Source: an uncultured Granulosicoccaceae bacterium (GTDB lineage Bacteria; Pseudomonadota; Gammaproteobacteria; Granulosicoccales; Granulosicoccaceae). Taken from it: a stretch of DNA of 64,000 bases. Numbering within the stretch: the first letter of the stretch is position 1; every line of letters starts with the position of its first letter. The notes beneath the pieces are model-generated. The model was not told the DNA's origin and ran no database searches. It was given only the letters and a program-made list of their open reading frames with translations. Of this stretch, positions 38,989-48,394 are shown in pieces. Location of the stretch: positions 62,001 through 126,000 of the forward strand of contig CALHCI010000009.1 in the NCBI GenBank assembly GCA_937931165.1, given 5' to 3'. Position numbers and translations under genes: made by a program.

Positions 38989-39047
38989 AATGTTGCTGGT
39001 TGTCCGAAGTTAAGTGTGATCGGGTAAAGTGCATATTGCGGCTGTGA

Positions 39048-40097
39048 TTATTCGATGGTTTGCGGATCAGTTGTCGTTTTGGTGTTTTTGCCGGACGTTT
39101 GCAGCGCCGAGGTATGTAGCTGGTGCTTTAGCCGGGATAACGCTGCAAATTCGATGTTGCTGCCGGTTTCGGGTTTGCCGTAAGCATCGTGACTGGAAAA
39201 GAAATCTTCATCCATAAACTCAAGGAAAGCTTTCGCCTGCGGCGACAGGAATTTTCCCCGTCGTAAAACCACACCAAAACTGCGGCTTGGGAAAAACTGT
39301 CCGACCGGGATTTTCCTGACTCTTTCGTGTCCTCGCAAACAAAAGCTGGTAACGATACTGATGCCAAGGCCGAGTTCGACATAGCGTTTGATCACTTCCC
39401 AGCCACCGACTTCAAGCACCACCTGGCAGCTAAGATCATGTTCTTTGAATACCGCATCGATCTGGTTGAGCGTACTGAGGCTTCTCGGTGGCAGGATAAA
39501 GCCATGAGGGCTGATGTCTTTAAGAGTGACGGTTTCCTTGTCTGCCAATGGATGATCCAGCGGTACGATCAGTATCGGATCATAGTTGTAAATCGGGTAG
39601 TAAGTGAGGTCTTCGGGGACTTCATCCATTGCGCCAATAGCAAAATCGACAGAATCGTCGCGCATTTTGATCATCCCATCGCGGCCAGTCACGTTGTGCA
39701 GGCGCACAGATATCGCTGGAAACTTATCCATAAAACGCTTGGTCAGTTCCGGCAATATATAAAGCAGGGTAGATTCGCCTGCAGCAATATCCAGTGGCCC
39801 TGACGTAACGTCGCTGACGGCAGAGCAAAAAGAATCAACCAGGTTGTCCATTCCTTCGACGAGTGGTTCAGCCATTTCCAGCAGTAGTTGGCCGGCCGGG
39901 GTGAGTCTGATTCTGGGGCCGCGTCGTTCGAACAGTAAGATGTTCAGCTCTTTTTCAAGCGCCTGGATGTGCAGAGACACAGAAGGCTGACTTAACTGCA
40001 GTCTCGCAGCACCTTTTGAGATGCTGCCAGCCTTTGCTGTCTGACAAAAAGCGCGCAGTTGCCGGTATCGGTTTTGGTTTGACTGGTTCGGGTGCAT
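39048..40097 (-). CDS. LysR-family transcriptional regulator
   Basis: 349 residues. An N-terminal winged helix-turn-helix (about residues 11-70: AGSISKGAARLQLSQPSVSLHI) is followed by a periplasmic-binding-like effector domain (90-300). Sequence style such as FERRGPRIRLTPAG and GWEVIKRYVELGLGISIV resembles CysB/Cbl-like regulators. The last 40 residues are a polar, Thr/Lys-rich tail beyond the usual fold. It is divergent from the porin gene, and a dyad with the LysR half-site form lies just before its start codon. The porin is a plausible but unproven target. Confidence 0.9.
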   Translation of the reverse strand: MHPNQSNQNRYRQLRAFCQTAKAGSISKGAARLQLSQPSVSLHIQALEKELNILLFERRGPRIRLTPAGQLLLEMAEPLVEGMDNLVDSFCSAVSDVTSGPLDIAAGESTLLYILPELTKRFMDKFPAISVRLHNVTGRDGMIKMRDDSVDFAIGAMDEVPEDLTYYPIYNYDPILIVPLDHPLADKETVTLKDISPHGFILPPRSLSTLNQIDAVFKEHDLSCQVVLEVGGWEVIKRYVELGLGISIVTSFCLRGHERVRKIPVGQFFPSRSFGVVLRRGKFLSPQAKAFLEFMDEDFFSSHDAYGKPETGSNIEFAALSRLKHQLHTSALQTSGKNTKTTTDPQTIE

Positions 40098-40513
40098 TTA
40101 ACTATTGGCTATTCCAATAATTGTTTGAGAATAGCATTAATCTTTGGGAGAAATTTTGTAGATGCCGGTGCATATCAGGTTGGTTTCGTATCTTTCCAGT
40201 TTGTAGCAAATTCGCAACATCCAGTTTGTAAATGTGGTAAATGGCGGAATTATCTAGGGTTTTTGCTACAAACTTTGACAATTGAACCGAAAATTACCAT
40301 TTAAGTCACAAATTAATGTTGTTTTTATGCAAATCTATGGTTAGCATTTCAATCACGCACTGTGTCGCGGCGGATTTTATCCGGATGAGGGTCGCAGTGG
40401 TCGTTGTCGTCGCTTTTGCATCGGCAGCGTAGGTCGCCTCCCTCGGAGCGGCATAAGAGTAATAAAAAAAAACTTGTTTATAAAATCAGAATACCTGACT
40501 GGAGACACACTAA
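40098..40513. other. LysR-porin divergent control region
   Basis: 416 bases, no supported gene. Besides the dyad near the regulator it has a consensus -35 TTGACA at 40275-40280 with a weak -10 (CATTTA) 17 bases later on the plus strand. It also has several short G/C-rich dyads between 40370 and 40455 and an A-run just before the porin ribosome site. A long untranslated leader for the porin mRNA, a common target of Hfq-dependent sRNAs, is possible. Confidence 0.4.
40103..40119. promoter_or_regulatory. candidate LysR-type operator
   Basis: TATTGG-CTATT-CCAATA is a perfect 6-5-6 dyad containing the T-N11-A form of LysR boxes. It lies five bases upstream of the regulator start codon. The position suits autorepression. 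It is too far from the porin start (about 395 bases) to be its only control site. Confidence 0.45.
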
Positions 40514-41425
40514 ATGAAAATGACTAAGACAGCAGCGGCACTGGCACTGGCAGGTATTGCTGCAGCACCAATCGCTCAAGCGGAAGTAACTCTTACTGGA
40601 TATGTCGGAGTTATCCTCGGTGGAAGCGACGCCGACGATATCGCAACAGTCCCAGCGGTGCTTGATCCGGCAACGGCTGAGGTGATCACTGAAGCGATCC
40701 CGGGGAGTTCACCTGGCGACCTGCAATTCTCTTCTGACGATTCAACTCTCAACATCGCCGCTGAGCATGAGATGAACAACGGGCTGACCGCTTACGGAAA
40801 CTACCGTACAGATTTCGGGCTGACAGGGTCAGCTGGTGCAGGCGATAACATTTATGTTGGTGTTAAGGGCGATTTCGGTGACCTGCGTATGGGTGAAGTG
40901 CCTGATGCGCTTGAGTATGGTCAGGTAGCGAATGATATTTTGACAGATATCGGTGGTGAAAATGCCGGACTCAGCTACACAGGGTCTTTCGGGTCGGCTA
41001 CCGTAGGCCTCAACTGGTCTCCTGCCAACAACAGTGACAAGATAGCAGCGGGTGTCAAATTTAACGCTGGTGGTTTCGGCATTGGGCTGGGCTTCGCTGA
41101 CGCTGACGACACGACTCGTTTCTCAGCTGGTGCGACCTTCTCTTTTGCTGGTGCTTCAGTCGGTGTTGCGATGAAAGACTTCGATAACGACGCCAGTGCG
41201 ATAAGTGCGCAGGCGAGCTGGAGTGCGGGTGATGTCAGCCTGGGCTTGACCTACGAGGTGGAAGACGGTGATGCAAACGGTTCAAATGGCGCTGACGAGA
41301 GTAAGATCCGCTTCGACGCAGGGTATGATCTTGGCGGTGATATGAACATCAGTACTCGTGTCAACGTGCTCGACGGCGACGCTGACGTCACTGACTACCG
41401 CGTGTTGTTGTCTAAATCCTTCTAA
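40514..41425 (+). CDS. outer-membrane porin
   Basis: 303 residues. A signal peptide (residues 1-23, cleavage at AQA-EVT) is followed by an all-beta sequence of alternating hydrophobic residues with Gly/Asp-rich turns, and it ends in LLSKSF, the C-terminal Phe needed for barrel assembly. There are no cysteines in the mature part. It resembles small general porins of the Porin_4/OmpC-like group. The abundance of Asp in loops suggests cation preference, which is inference. GGAG lies upstream and two hairpins follow the stop. Confidence 0.88.
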   Translation: MKMTKTAAALALAGIAAAPIAQAEVTLTGYVGVILGGSDADDIATVPAVLDPATAEVITEAIPGSSPGDLQFSSDDSTLNIAAEHEMNNGLTAYGNYRTDFGLTGSAGAGDNIYVGVKGDFGDLRMGEVPDALEYGQVANDILTDIGGENAGLSYTGSFGSATVGLNWSPANNSDKIAAGVKFNAGGFGIGLGFADADDTTRFSAGATFSFAGASVGVAMKDFDNDASAISAQASWSAGDVSLGLTYEVEDGDANGSNGADESKIRFDAGYDLGGDMNISTRVNVLDGDADVTDYRVLLSKSF

Positions 41426-41443
41426 GCAGTCCAAGTAATATCG

Positions 41444-41465
41444 GCGGGGCAGGAAACTGCCCCGC
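41444..41465 (+). terminator. GC-rich hairpin after porin
   Basis: GCGGGGCAG and CTGCCCCGC form a perfect nine-pair stem with a GAAA tetraloop, 19 bases after the porin stop. It is followed by TGACTGTTTG, a poor U-tract. A very stable 3' stem suits a highly expressed, long-lived mRNA. Confidence 0.75.
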
Positions 41466-41523
41466 TGACTGTTTGTAGTGGTTCCCATGGAAGGAAATAG
41501 AAAAAAGTATGTAGTGTTTTTGT

Positions 41524-41547
41524 GGCCGATTTTTTATCGGCCTTTTC
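41524..41547 (+). terminator. second, U-tailed terminator after porin
   Basis: GGCCGAT and ATCGGCC pair over seven bases with a T5 loop and are followed by TTTTCATTTT. This is the conventional intrinsic terminator behind the first hairpin. Confidence 0.8.
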
Positions 41548-41586
41548 ATTTTCTGCAGCGCGTTTACGGCAGATAGAAAAATCTGG

Positions 41587-42594
41587 TTAGACCTTGTAGT
41601 ACCCTCTATACCAGTCAACAAATGCAGAGATCCCTTCTTCAACAGATGTTGAAGGTCGGTAACCAACATCTTTGACAAGATCGGTAACGTCCGCGTAGGT
41701 GTCAGGTACATCACCCGGTTGCAGCGGTAGCAGGTTATATTCTGCTTTGACACCGAGGCACTTCTCCAGCACCTCAATGTAGTGCATCAGATTCACCGGT
41801 TCACTATTTCCAATGTTGTACAAACGGTACGGAGCGGAACTGGTCGCTGAATCTGGTGCGTCACTTTGCCAGTGCGGGTCTGGCTCGGCAACTTTATCCA
41901 GCGCCCTTACAACACCTTCGACAATATCATCAATGTACGTGAAATCCCGTTTGTGATTACCGTGGTTAAACACGTCAATAGGTTCTCCGGCCAGCATTTT
42001 TCTGGTGAACATAAACAGCGCCATATCCGGTCTTCCCCATGGGCCATACACGGTAAAAAACCGCAGTCCTGTGGTTGGAATGTCGAACAGATGGGCATAA
42101 GTATGAGCCATGAGTTCATTGGATTTTTTGGTTGCTGCGTACAGGCTGACCGGGTGGTCTACGTGGTCATGAATTGAAAACGGCATATTGGTGTGTGCAC
42201 CGTACACGGAACTGGTGGATGCGTACACCAGATGCTCGATACCGCAATGACGGCAATTTTCCAGAATATTCAGAAAACCGTAGACGTTGGAATCAACATA
42301 CGCATACGGATTTTCAAGTGAGTAGCGAACGCCTGCCTGTGCTGCCAGATTGACAACGCGATCGGGTTTGTGTTCCCTGAACACCGCATCCATCGCGGCT
42401 TTGTCTTCGATCGATATTCTGGCTTCGGTGAAATTGCTCTGAGCGGTAAGTTTTTCAAGCCTCGCCAGCTTCAGAGAAGGGTCATAGTAATCGTTCAGGT
42501 TATCGATACCGATAACATGGTCACCCCGATTCAGGAGTTTGGTTGCAAGTGCAGAGCCGATAAAGCCCGCTGTGCCGGTAACCAGAATTTTCAT
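41587..42594 (-). CDS. NAD-dependent epimerase, UDP-glucuronate 4-epimerase-like
   Basis: 335 residues from the ATG at 42594, the size and opening ([17 protein letters not shown]) of UDP-glucuronate 4-epimerases. The Rossmann glycine motif is at 7-13, the catalytic Ser/Thr in ASTSSVYG (about 127-128), and Tyr152 and Lys156 in [15 protein letters not shown]. The [20 protein letters not shown] block is characteristic of the UDP-GlcA to UDP-GalA branch. It would supply galacturonate for surface glycans, together with GalU. An ATG at 42627 with an extra 11 residues is an alternative start. Confidence 0.88.
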   Translation of the reverse strand: MKILVTGTAGFIGSALATKLLNRGDHVIGIDNLNDYYDPSLKLARLEKLTAQSNFTEARISIEDKAAMDAVFREHKPDRVVNLAAQAGVRYSLENPYAYVDSNVYGFLNILENCRHCGIEHLVYASTSSVYGAHTNMPFSIHDHVDHPVSLYAATKKSNELMAHTYAHLFDIPTTGLRFFTVYGPWGRPDMALFMFTRKMLAGEPIDVFNHGNHKRDFTYIDDIVEGVVRALDKVAEPDPHWQSDAPDSATSSAPYRLYNIGNSEPVNLMHYIEVLEKCLGVKAEYNLLPLQPGDVPDTYADVTDLVKDVGYRPSTSVEEGISAFVDWYRGYYKV

Positions 42595-42739
42595 TAAGGT
42601 GCTCGAGTCAGGTGTTGCTGCTGCCATTATAACGACAGAAGGCTGGTGTCGGGATAATTCCCCAGTTTTGAAAAAGTTATCGGCATAATGCCGGAATTCT
42701 TGGCTGTATCTGCGAAATCGATAACTTGCTGTCAAACGC

Positions 42740-43558
42740 TTAAAATTTACGTCGCAGTGCTGCTTTGTGAATGATGTGGGCACCTATTTCTTCAACGGAT
42801 TTTTTTGTCGTATTCACAAACGGGACTTTCGCCGAGCGATACATCGCTTCGGCTTGTGCCACCTCGTACTGACAGGTTTTTGCGGCTGCGTACAGGTCGC
42901 CGGCATATCTTTCCTGCCGTATCTGCTGGAGCCTGAACGGGTCGATGGTCAGCCCGAACAGTTTTTCACGGTAGAGTTGCAGCGATTCGGGCAATTCGGT
43001 GGTGTGAAGATCGGAGTCAGTTAATGGATAGTTGGCCGCGAAAATACCGAATTGAAGTGAGAGATACAGGCAGGTTGGTGTTTTTCCGGTTCTTGATGCG
43101 CCGATAACCACCACATCTGCTCTTGCGTAGTGGTCCAGTTCCATGCCGTCGTCGGTGGTCATGGCAAAATTAACGGCGCTCATCCGCGCCGAGTACTGGG
43201 CAAAATCCAGCACACCATGTGACTTACCTACCGAGTGTGACGACTCGACATCAAGTTCTTTTTCGAGCGGTTCGATAAAAGTATCGAATAAATCGAAAAA
43301 TACCACATTGGCGTTCGAGATAATTTCGCGCATTTCGTCGTTAACCAGGGTGGCAAACACCAATGGTTTGACGCCGGCACTGTCTGCCATGCTGTTTAAC
43401 ACTTCCGCTGTTTGATGCGCCTTCTCTGGTGTGTCGATAAATGGCAGGTTTTCGATGTCGAATTGCACGCTCGGAAACTGGCTGAGCAGGCTGTGACTCA
43501 GGGTTTCTGCGGTGAGCCCTGTACGGTCAGAGATAACGAAGGTGGGTCTTTTTTGCAT
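42740..43558 (-). CDS. ppsR: phosphoenolpyruvate synthase regulatory protein
   Basis: 272 residues. DUF299 bifunctional kinase/pyrophosphorylase that inactivates PEP synthase with ADP and reactivates it with phosphate. The opening [12 protein letters not shown] and the P-loop GASRTGKTP (153-161) are family signatures, and [22 protein letters not shown]-type residues near the end match. The start is placed at [10 protein letters not shown] by homology; there is no good ribosome site. It is divergent from ppsA with 94 bases between, the usual regulator-target pairing. Confidence 0.94.
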   Translation of the reverse strand: MQKRPTFVISDRTGLTAETLSHSLLSQFPSVQFDIENLPFIDTPEKAHQTAEVLNSMADSAGVKPLVFATLVNDEMREIISNANVVFFDLFDTFIEPLEKELDVESSHSVGKSHGVLDFAQYSARMSAVNFAMTTDDGMELDHYARADVVVIGASRTGKTPTCLYLSLQFGIFAANYPLTDSDLHTTELPESLQLYREKLFGLTIDPFRLQQIRQERYAGDLYAAAKTCQYEVAQAEAMYRSAKVPFVNTTKKSVEEIGAHIIHKAALRRKF

Positions 43559-43652
43559 TTGCAATGCAGTTGTCCTTTTTGTTCCGGCAGGCACTACAAT
43601 AAATAGCTGATTTGGTTGCTCATCATTTTAGCTCAATAAAGCGAGAATCCAT

Positions 43653-46010
43653 TTGAATAACTACGTACTCTTTTTTGATCAGTTAGGAATGGCTGATGTG
43701 CCTGTGGTGGGTGGAAAGAATGCCTCGCTTGGCGAAATGATCAGTAACCTTGCCGGCGCGGGCATTTCTGTTCCTGGAGGCTTTGCGACCACTGCTGAGG
43801 CTTTCAGACATTTTTTGTCGCATGAGGCGCTTGATCAAAAAATCAATGGACTGCTTGACGGCTTTGACATCGATGACGTCGACGAACTCGCTAAATTGGG
43901 CAGCCAAATAAGAACGGCTGTGTTGCAAACGCCGTTTCCCGCAGAACTCGAACAGGCAGTGCGGGAAGCCTATGCCACGCTACAAGGTGGTGCGGAAATC
44001 TCTGTTGCGGTGCGTTCGTCTGCGACAGCGGAAGATCTGCCTGAAGCTTCATTTGCCGGTCAGCAGGAAACTTTCCTTAACGTCAACGGCATTGACGATG
44101 TGCTGTTGCGTATAAAAGAAGTCTTTGCATCGCTCTACAATGATCGGGCAATTTCTTATCGAGTACATCAGGGGTTTGACCACGCAGAGGTGGCGTTGTC
44201 TGCCGGAATTCAGCGGATGGTGAGAAGTGACATCGGTGCCAGTGGTGTGATGTTTTCCATGGACACGGAAACGGGTTTTGACCAGGTTGTTTTTATTACG
44301 TCCTCATGGGGGCTGGGTGAGTGCGTTGTGCAGGGCTCTGTTAATCCGGATGAGTTTTATGTTCATAAGCCCACGCTTGCAAAGGCAAAGCCTGCCACTA
44401 TTCGACGTAACCGCGGCAGTAAGCTGATAAAAATGGTGTACGGTGATGATGTAGCGGTAGAGACAATCGACACCTCCGAACAGGAAAGAATGCAGTTCTC
44501 ACTAAACGAAGCGGATGTGCAACAGCTCGCTTCAATGGCGGTGACTATCGAACAGCACTATGGCCGACCGATGGATATCGAATGGGGGAAGGATGGCGCT
44601 GACGGCAATCTCTACATTCTGCAGGCGCGACCTGAAACGGTTGAATCACGATCGGATAAAAATGTGATTCGTCGTTATGAGCTTGATCAGCAGGCATCGA
44701 AGGTTCTGGTGACCGGCCGCAGCATTGGTCAGCGTATTGGTGCTGGTAAGGTAAGAAATATCCCGAATATAGATCAGCTGTCGCGAGTACAGGATGGCGA
44801 CATCCTGGTTACTGACATGACCGACCCGGACTGGGAGCCGGTAATGAAGCGCGCTGCTGCGATTGTGACAAACCGCGGAGGAAGAACCTGTCATGCCGCC
44901 ATTATCGCACGCGAGCTGGGTGTGCCTGCGGTGGTCGGATGTAATAACGCCACTGAGTTGTTAACAGAAGGGCTGGACGTTACCGTTTCCTGTGCGGAAG
45001 GAGATACCGGTAAAGTCTACGATGGTCAGCTGCAATACAAGGTAAATGAAATAAAGCTTGATACGCTGCCTGACCTGCCATTTAAAATTACCATGAACGT
45101 AGGCAACCCTGAGCGGGCCTTTGATTTTCAGCGCCTGCCCAATCATGGGGTAGGTTTGTTGCGCCTTGAGTTCATGATCAGTAACTCGATAGGTGTACAT
45201 CCTAAAGCGCTGCTGAATTATGAAATGATGGAGGCGCCATTGCAGGCACAGATTGCAGAGCGTTTTGCCGGCTATGAATCACCGGTAGAATTCTATGTCG
45301 AAAAACTGGTTGAAGGTGTGTCTACCCTGGCTGGTGCATTTGCTCCGCATCCGGTGATTGTGCGGTTAAGTGATTTTAAATCGAATGAATACGCCAACAT
45401 GATCGGCGGTGAACTGTTTGAGCCCGAGGAAGAAAACCCGATGATCGGCTTTCGAGGTGCATCGCGCTACATTTCTTCTTCTTTCCGCGAATGTTTTGAG
45501 CTTGAGTGTCGTGCTTTGAAGAAAGTGCGCGACGAAATGGATCTGACCAATGTCTGGATTATGATTCCTTTTGTACGAACGCTGCACGAAGCCGATGAAG
45601 TGCTGGCGTTGCTAAAAGAGAATGGTCTTGAGCGTGGCAAAAACGGATTGAACATCGTGATGATGTGTGAAGTACCGAGTAATGCGATTCTGGCCGATGA
45701 GTTTCTTGAGAAGTTTGACGGATTCTCTATCGGATCTAATGATCTGACTCAACTTACACTTGGCCTTGATCGTGACTCGGGGCTGATTGCGCACCTGTTT
45801 GATGAGCGAGATGAAGCGGTGAAGAAAATGCTGGCTTCTGCGATTGCTGCTGCCAATAAAGCCGGTAAGTACGTTGGTATTTGCGGACAGGGGCCATCAG
45901 ATCATCCTGATTTGGCAAAGTGGCTGATGGAGCAGGGCATTTCAAGCGTATCACTCAATCCGGATACTGTGATTGAAACGTGGTTGTTCCTTGCCGGTCA
46001 GGAGGTCTGA
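43653..46010 (+). CDS. ppsA: phosphoenolpyruvate synthase
   Basis: 785 residues. It converts pyruvate, ATP and water to PEP, AMP and phosphate for gluconeogenesis. It has an N-terminal ATP-grasp-like domain ([31 protein letters not shown]), then the swivelling phosphohistidine domain with [14 protein letters not shown] (H414) and the C-terminal PEP/pyruvate TIM barrel with [16 protein letters not shown] and GICGQGPSD carrying the catalytic Cys. The start is TTG, giving [13 protein letters not shown]. The target threonine for PpsR lies two residues before His414 (T412). Confidence 0.96.
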   Translation: MNNYVLFFDQLGMADVPVVGGKNASLGEMISNLAGAGISVPGGFATTAEAFRHFLSHEALDQKINGLLDGFDIDDVDELAKLGSQIRTAVLQTPFPAELEQAVREAYATLQGGAEISVAVRSSATAEDLPEASFAGQQETFLNVNGIDDVLLRIKEVFASLYNDRAISYRVHQGFDHAEVALSAGIQRMVRSDIGASGVMFSMDTETGFDQVVFITSSWGLGECVVQGSVNPDEFYVHKPTLAKAKPATIRRNRGSKLIKMVYGDDVAVETIDTSEQERMQFSLNEADVQQLASMAVTIEQHYGRPMDIEWGKDGADGNLYILQARPETVESRSDKNVIRRYELDQQASKVLVTGRSIGQRIGAGKVRNIPNIDQLSRVQDGDILVTDMTDPDWEPVMKRAAAIVTNRGGRTCHAAIIARELGVPAVVGCNNATELLTEGLDVTVSCAEGDTGKVYDGQLQYKVNEIKLDTLPDLPFKITMNVGNPERAFDFQRLPNHGVGLLRLEFMISNSIGVHPKALLNYEMMEAPLQAQIAERFAGYESPVEFYVEKLVEGVSTLAGAFAPHPVIVRLSDFKSNEYANMIGGELFEPEEENPMIGFRGASRYISSSFRECFELECRALKKVRDEMDLTNVWIMIPFVRTLHEADEVLALLKENGLERGKNGLNIVMMCEVPSNAILADEFLEKFDGFSIGSNDLTQLTLGLDRDSGLIAHLFDERDEAVKKMLASAIAAANKAGKYVGICGQGPSDHPDLAKWLMEQGISSVSLNPDTVIETWLFLAGQEV

Positions 46011-46027
46011 CGGCGCACTGCCGCCCG

Positions 46028-46486
46028 TCACTTGTTTTCGGCTTCTTTGCTCTGAAAATAGGCTGCAGTGCGGCGGGTAATTTCTTCGTTAGTGAGCTTC
46101 TCTAACTCCTGAGAGATGATCCAGATGTGCCCGAACGGATCAATCAACCGCCCTGACCGGTGGCCATAGAACTGATCTTCGATCGGGGCTTCGAGCTTTG
46201 CACCGGCCGTTTGTGCACGACTGGCGGTGCCATGTGCGTCATCGACCTGAAGGTTAATACGCACGCTCGTACCGCGCAGTGATTTCGGCCCCTTGTTACC
46301 GAACTTTGGCATTTCTTCTGACAGCATAATGGTGCGGTCGCCAAGCTTCAGTTCGGTGTGGATAATGTTGCCTTGCGCATCTTCCAGTCGAGGGCCAATC
46401 TCTTCAAAACCGAATGCGGCTTCGTAAAAGGTAATCGCCTCGTCTGCTCTGTTGACAGTCAGGTAGGGGGTAATAAGCGCAGGCAT
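46028..46486 (-). CDS. VOC family (PhnB-like glyoxalase fold) protein
   Basis: 152 residues from the ATG at 46486, which has GGAG six bases upstream; a longer frame into the neighbouring gene is not supported. It opens PALITPYLTVNRADEAITFYEAAFGF, the PhnB/glyoxalase-bleomycin-resistance style, with the second half ending LIDPFGHIWIISQ. Metal-ligand positions are partly replaced, so an enzymatic role is uncertain. It is convergent with ppsA, 17 bases apart. Confidence 0.85.
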   Translation of the reverse strand: MPALITPYLTVNRADEAITFYEAAFGFEEIGPRLEDAQGNIIHTELKLGDRTIMLSEEMPKFGNKGPKSLRGTSVRINLQVDDAHGTASRAQTAGAKLEAPIEDQFYGHRSGRLIDPFGHIWIISQELEKLTNEEITRRTAAYFQSKEAENK

Positions 46487-46589
46487 AGCGAACTCCGATT
46501 GTGCGTTGCTGGTGGCAAATAGTATACGAACCCATTGCGCAGGTAAATTTAGCGTTTGCGCCTGGGTCAAATATTTGTGTGTAAAATTG

Positions 46590-47789
46590 TTAGTCGAGCT
46601 CGCTATCGATTGACATCGCCTGTGTAACAAAGTGGACCGGAACTTCAAGGCTTACGGCAATATCCCTGATCACACGGGCGCCGGTGTTGGTGTCGCTGTG
46701 GTCGGCGCGAGCCACGGTGCACAAATCGCGGATGATCTGCATTCGCTGTGCAATGGTTGTCAGGCTTTTGGTTTGTTCGATACGGTCCGGCAGATTGGCG
46801 CTGAGTTTTTCAATGTTCAGTTCATCGCTAAAAGATCGCTCACCAAAAAATTTCTCGAACACGGCAATTTCTTTTTCAGAAATTTCGTTGTCAGCATTGG
46901 CTACTGCTACCGCACCAGCAAATAACAGTCGTCGCATGGCTTCTGCCGAATCGGTGCGTCCTTCCAGATAACTCGGTTCCATCATGGTCATCAGTACCTG
47001 AACACCGGCCTCTAATTCATCTATAGTTGCGCCGTCAGGCTTTGACAAAATAGAGTTGTCGAACAGTCGCAATGCACGTACCCGCAACGGACTGAACGGG
47101 TGAGTCATGAACCAGTCTTCCGGTGCTGAGCCTTGCCCGGGTGTAGCGTCTTCAAGCTGCATCTCGTCAACTTGCTGTACGAAATCGTCAATGTTGAATT
47201 GAATGAGTTTGCTGCTGAGCCCGGAAGCGAGCTTAAACAGCGAACGTGCAACTCCCTCCGGATCTTTTGCGCAGTGAGCGCCGGCACGATCTGCCGAAAT
47301 CTCGGCGTAGCGGGACCAGGTAGTGAGTTCCAGTGCCAGTTTCGGGTTTGGGCGACTGCGACCGTTGAGCAGGTAACCGATGGGAATATCGTGGTGTCCG
47401 TACAAGTAGTGACCGAGCTCGTGTCCCAGCACAAAGCGTAACTCTGACCCTTCAAAAGATTCCAGCAAACTTGAAGAGAACATAATGAACAGTCTGCCGT
47501 CTTCGGGTTTTACACAAGCGGCGTTGTAGCTCGGGCTTGCATAGACGTACAACTCAAGCGGTATCGTCACACCGAGTTGTTTAATGCAATCGTCAGCCAT
47601 GTCGTGCAACCAGGGCGCCATGCCTTTGCTGAGGCGAACAGAAGTTGCGAGCAGTCTGCGACGTGTGCCCATCGGGCCTTTTTCCTCGCGCTTCTCGATC
47701 ATCTCGTTGATGCGTTTGACTTCAGTGGCCTGCATCAGTTTGTTGGCAATTTCAAGATCCTGGCGGGAGCGGAGTTCGTCTGCGTTCAT
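46590..47789 (-). CDS. M48-family metallopeptidase with C-terminal TerB-like domain
   Basis: 399 residues. The zinc-protease motif HELGH is at residues 123-127 and the third ligand Glu163 is in [10 protein letters not shown], typical of M48 (HtpX/Ste24-like). Unlike HtpX it has no clear transmembrane helices or signal peptide, so it is probably cytoplasmic. Residues about 285-399 are helical and resemble TerB/tellurite-resistance-like domains ([32 protein letters not shown]). That domain often accompanies stress and membrane-surveillance proteins. The substrate is unknown. Confidence 0.87.
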   Translation of the reverse strand: MNADELRSRQDLEIANKLMQATEVKRINEMIEKREEKGPMGTRRRLLATSVRLSKGMAPWLHDMADDCIKQLGVTIPLELYVYASPSYNAACVKPEDGRLFIMFSSSLLESFEGSELRFVLGHELGHYLYGHHDIPIGYLLNGRSRPNPKLALELTTWSRYAEISADRAGAHCAKDPEGVARSLFKLASGLSSKLIQFNIDDFVQQVDEMQLEDATPGQGSAPEDWFMTHPFSPLRVRALRLFDNSILSKPDGATIDELEAGVQVLMTMMEPSYLEGRTDSAEAMRRLLFAGAVAVANADNEISEKEIAVFEKFFGERSFSDELNIEKLSANLPDRIEQTKSLTTIAQRMQIIRDLCTVARADHSDTNTGARVIRDIAVSLEVPVHFVTQAMSIDSELD

Positions 47790-47884
47790 GGGATTTCAGC
47801 TCTGGAAAATGTCTGGCAATGTTTAGTATTGTCTGGGCGGCAATTGACGCATTCGCATTGTACCTTTGCTGATGAGCTACGCGC

Positions 47885-47890
47885 TATAAT
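47885..47890 (+). promoter_or_regulatory. perfect -10 box upstream of queF
   Basis: TATAAT matches consensus exactly and lies 26 bases before the chosen queF GTG. A clear -35 at the right spacing is not seen (TTGCTG is only 13 bases away). If this is the promoter, transcription starts near 47897, after the ATG at 47889, which rules out that ATG as the queF start. Confidence 0.4.
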
Positions 47891-47915
47891 GCGCAATACG
47901 CAAAAGGGGCGCAGT

Positions 47916-48386
47916 GTGAGCGACAATCAATCAATTTACAGTAACCTGAAACAGCTTGGCGGTAACGTTGAACAACCGCAATCTCCAGAGGAGGCAGTGC
48001 TGGAGACCGTACGGAATCCGCAGGCAGACGTTGACTATTGTGTCCGTTTTACCGCTCCTGAATTCACTTCTCTTTGCCCCATGACCGGTCAACCCGACTT
48101 TGCTCATCTGGTTCTGGATTATGTGCCGGGAGACAAACTGGTTGAAAGCAAATCGTTGAAGCTGTACCTGACGTCTTTCAGGAATCACGGTGCTTTTCAT
48201 GAAGACTGCACAGTGAGTATTGCGCGCCGGCTGATCGACGAATTGAATCCCAAGTGGCTTCGCATTGGTGGTTACTGGTATCCGCGAGGTGGTATTCCTA
48301 TTGATGTGTTTTTTCAGCACGGTGAGTTGCCAGCGGGAGTCTGGGTGGCAGAGCAGGCGGTACCCGGCTACCGTGGCAGAGGCTAA
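47916..48386 (+). CDS. queF: NADPH-dependent 7-cyano-7-deazaguanine reductase
   Basis: 156 residues, the short unimodular QueF type. It reduces preQ0 to preQ1 in queuosine synthesis. The nucleophile is in [13 protein letters not shown] (C54), the general acid is D61, and the QueF signature [16 protein letters not shown] covers about 77-92, followed by HEDC. GTG at 47916 has AAGGGG six bases upstream and gives [11 protein letters not shown]. An ATG nine codons earlier overlaps a -10 box. It is divergent from the M48 gene and nine bases upstream of mutL. Confidence 0.94.
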   Translation: MSDNQSIYSNLKQLGGNVEQPQSPEEAVLETVRNPQADVDYCVRFTAPEFTSLCPMTGQPDFAHLVLDYVPGDKLVESKSLKLYLTSFRNHGAFHEDCTVSIARRLIDELNPKWLRIGGYWYPRGGIPIDVFFQHGELPAGVWVAEQAVPGYRGRG

Positions 48387-48394
48387 TAACCGCT

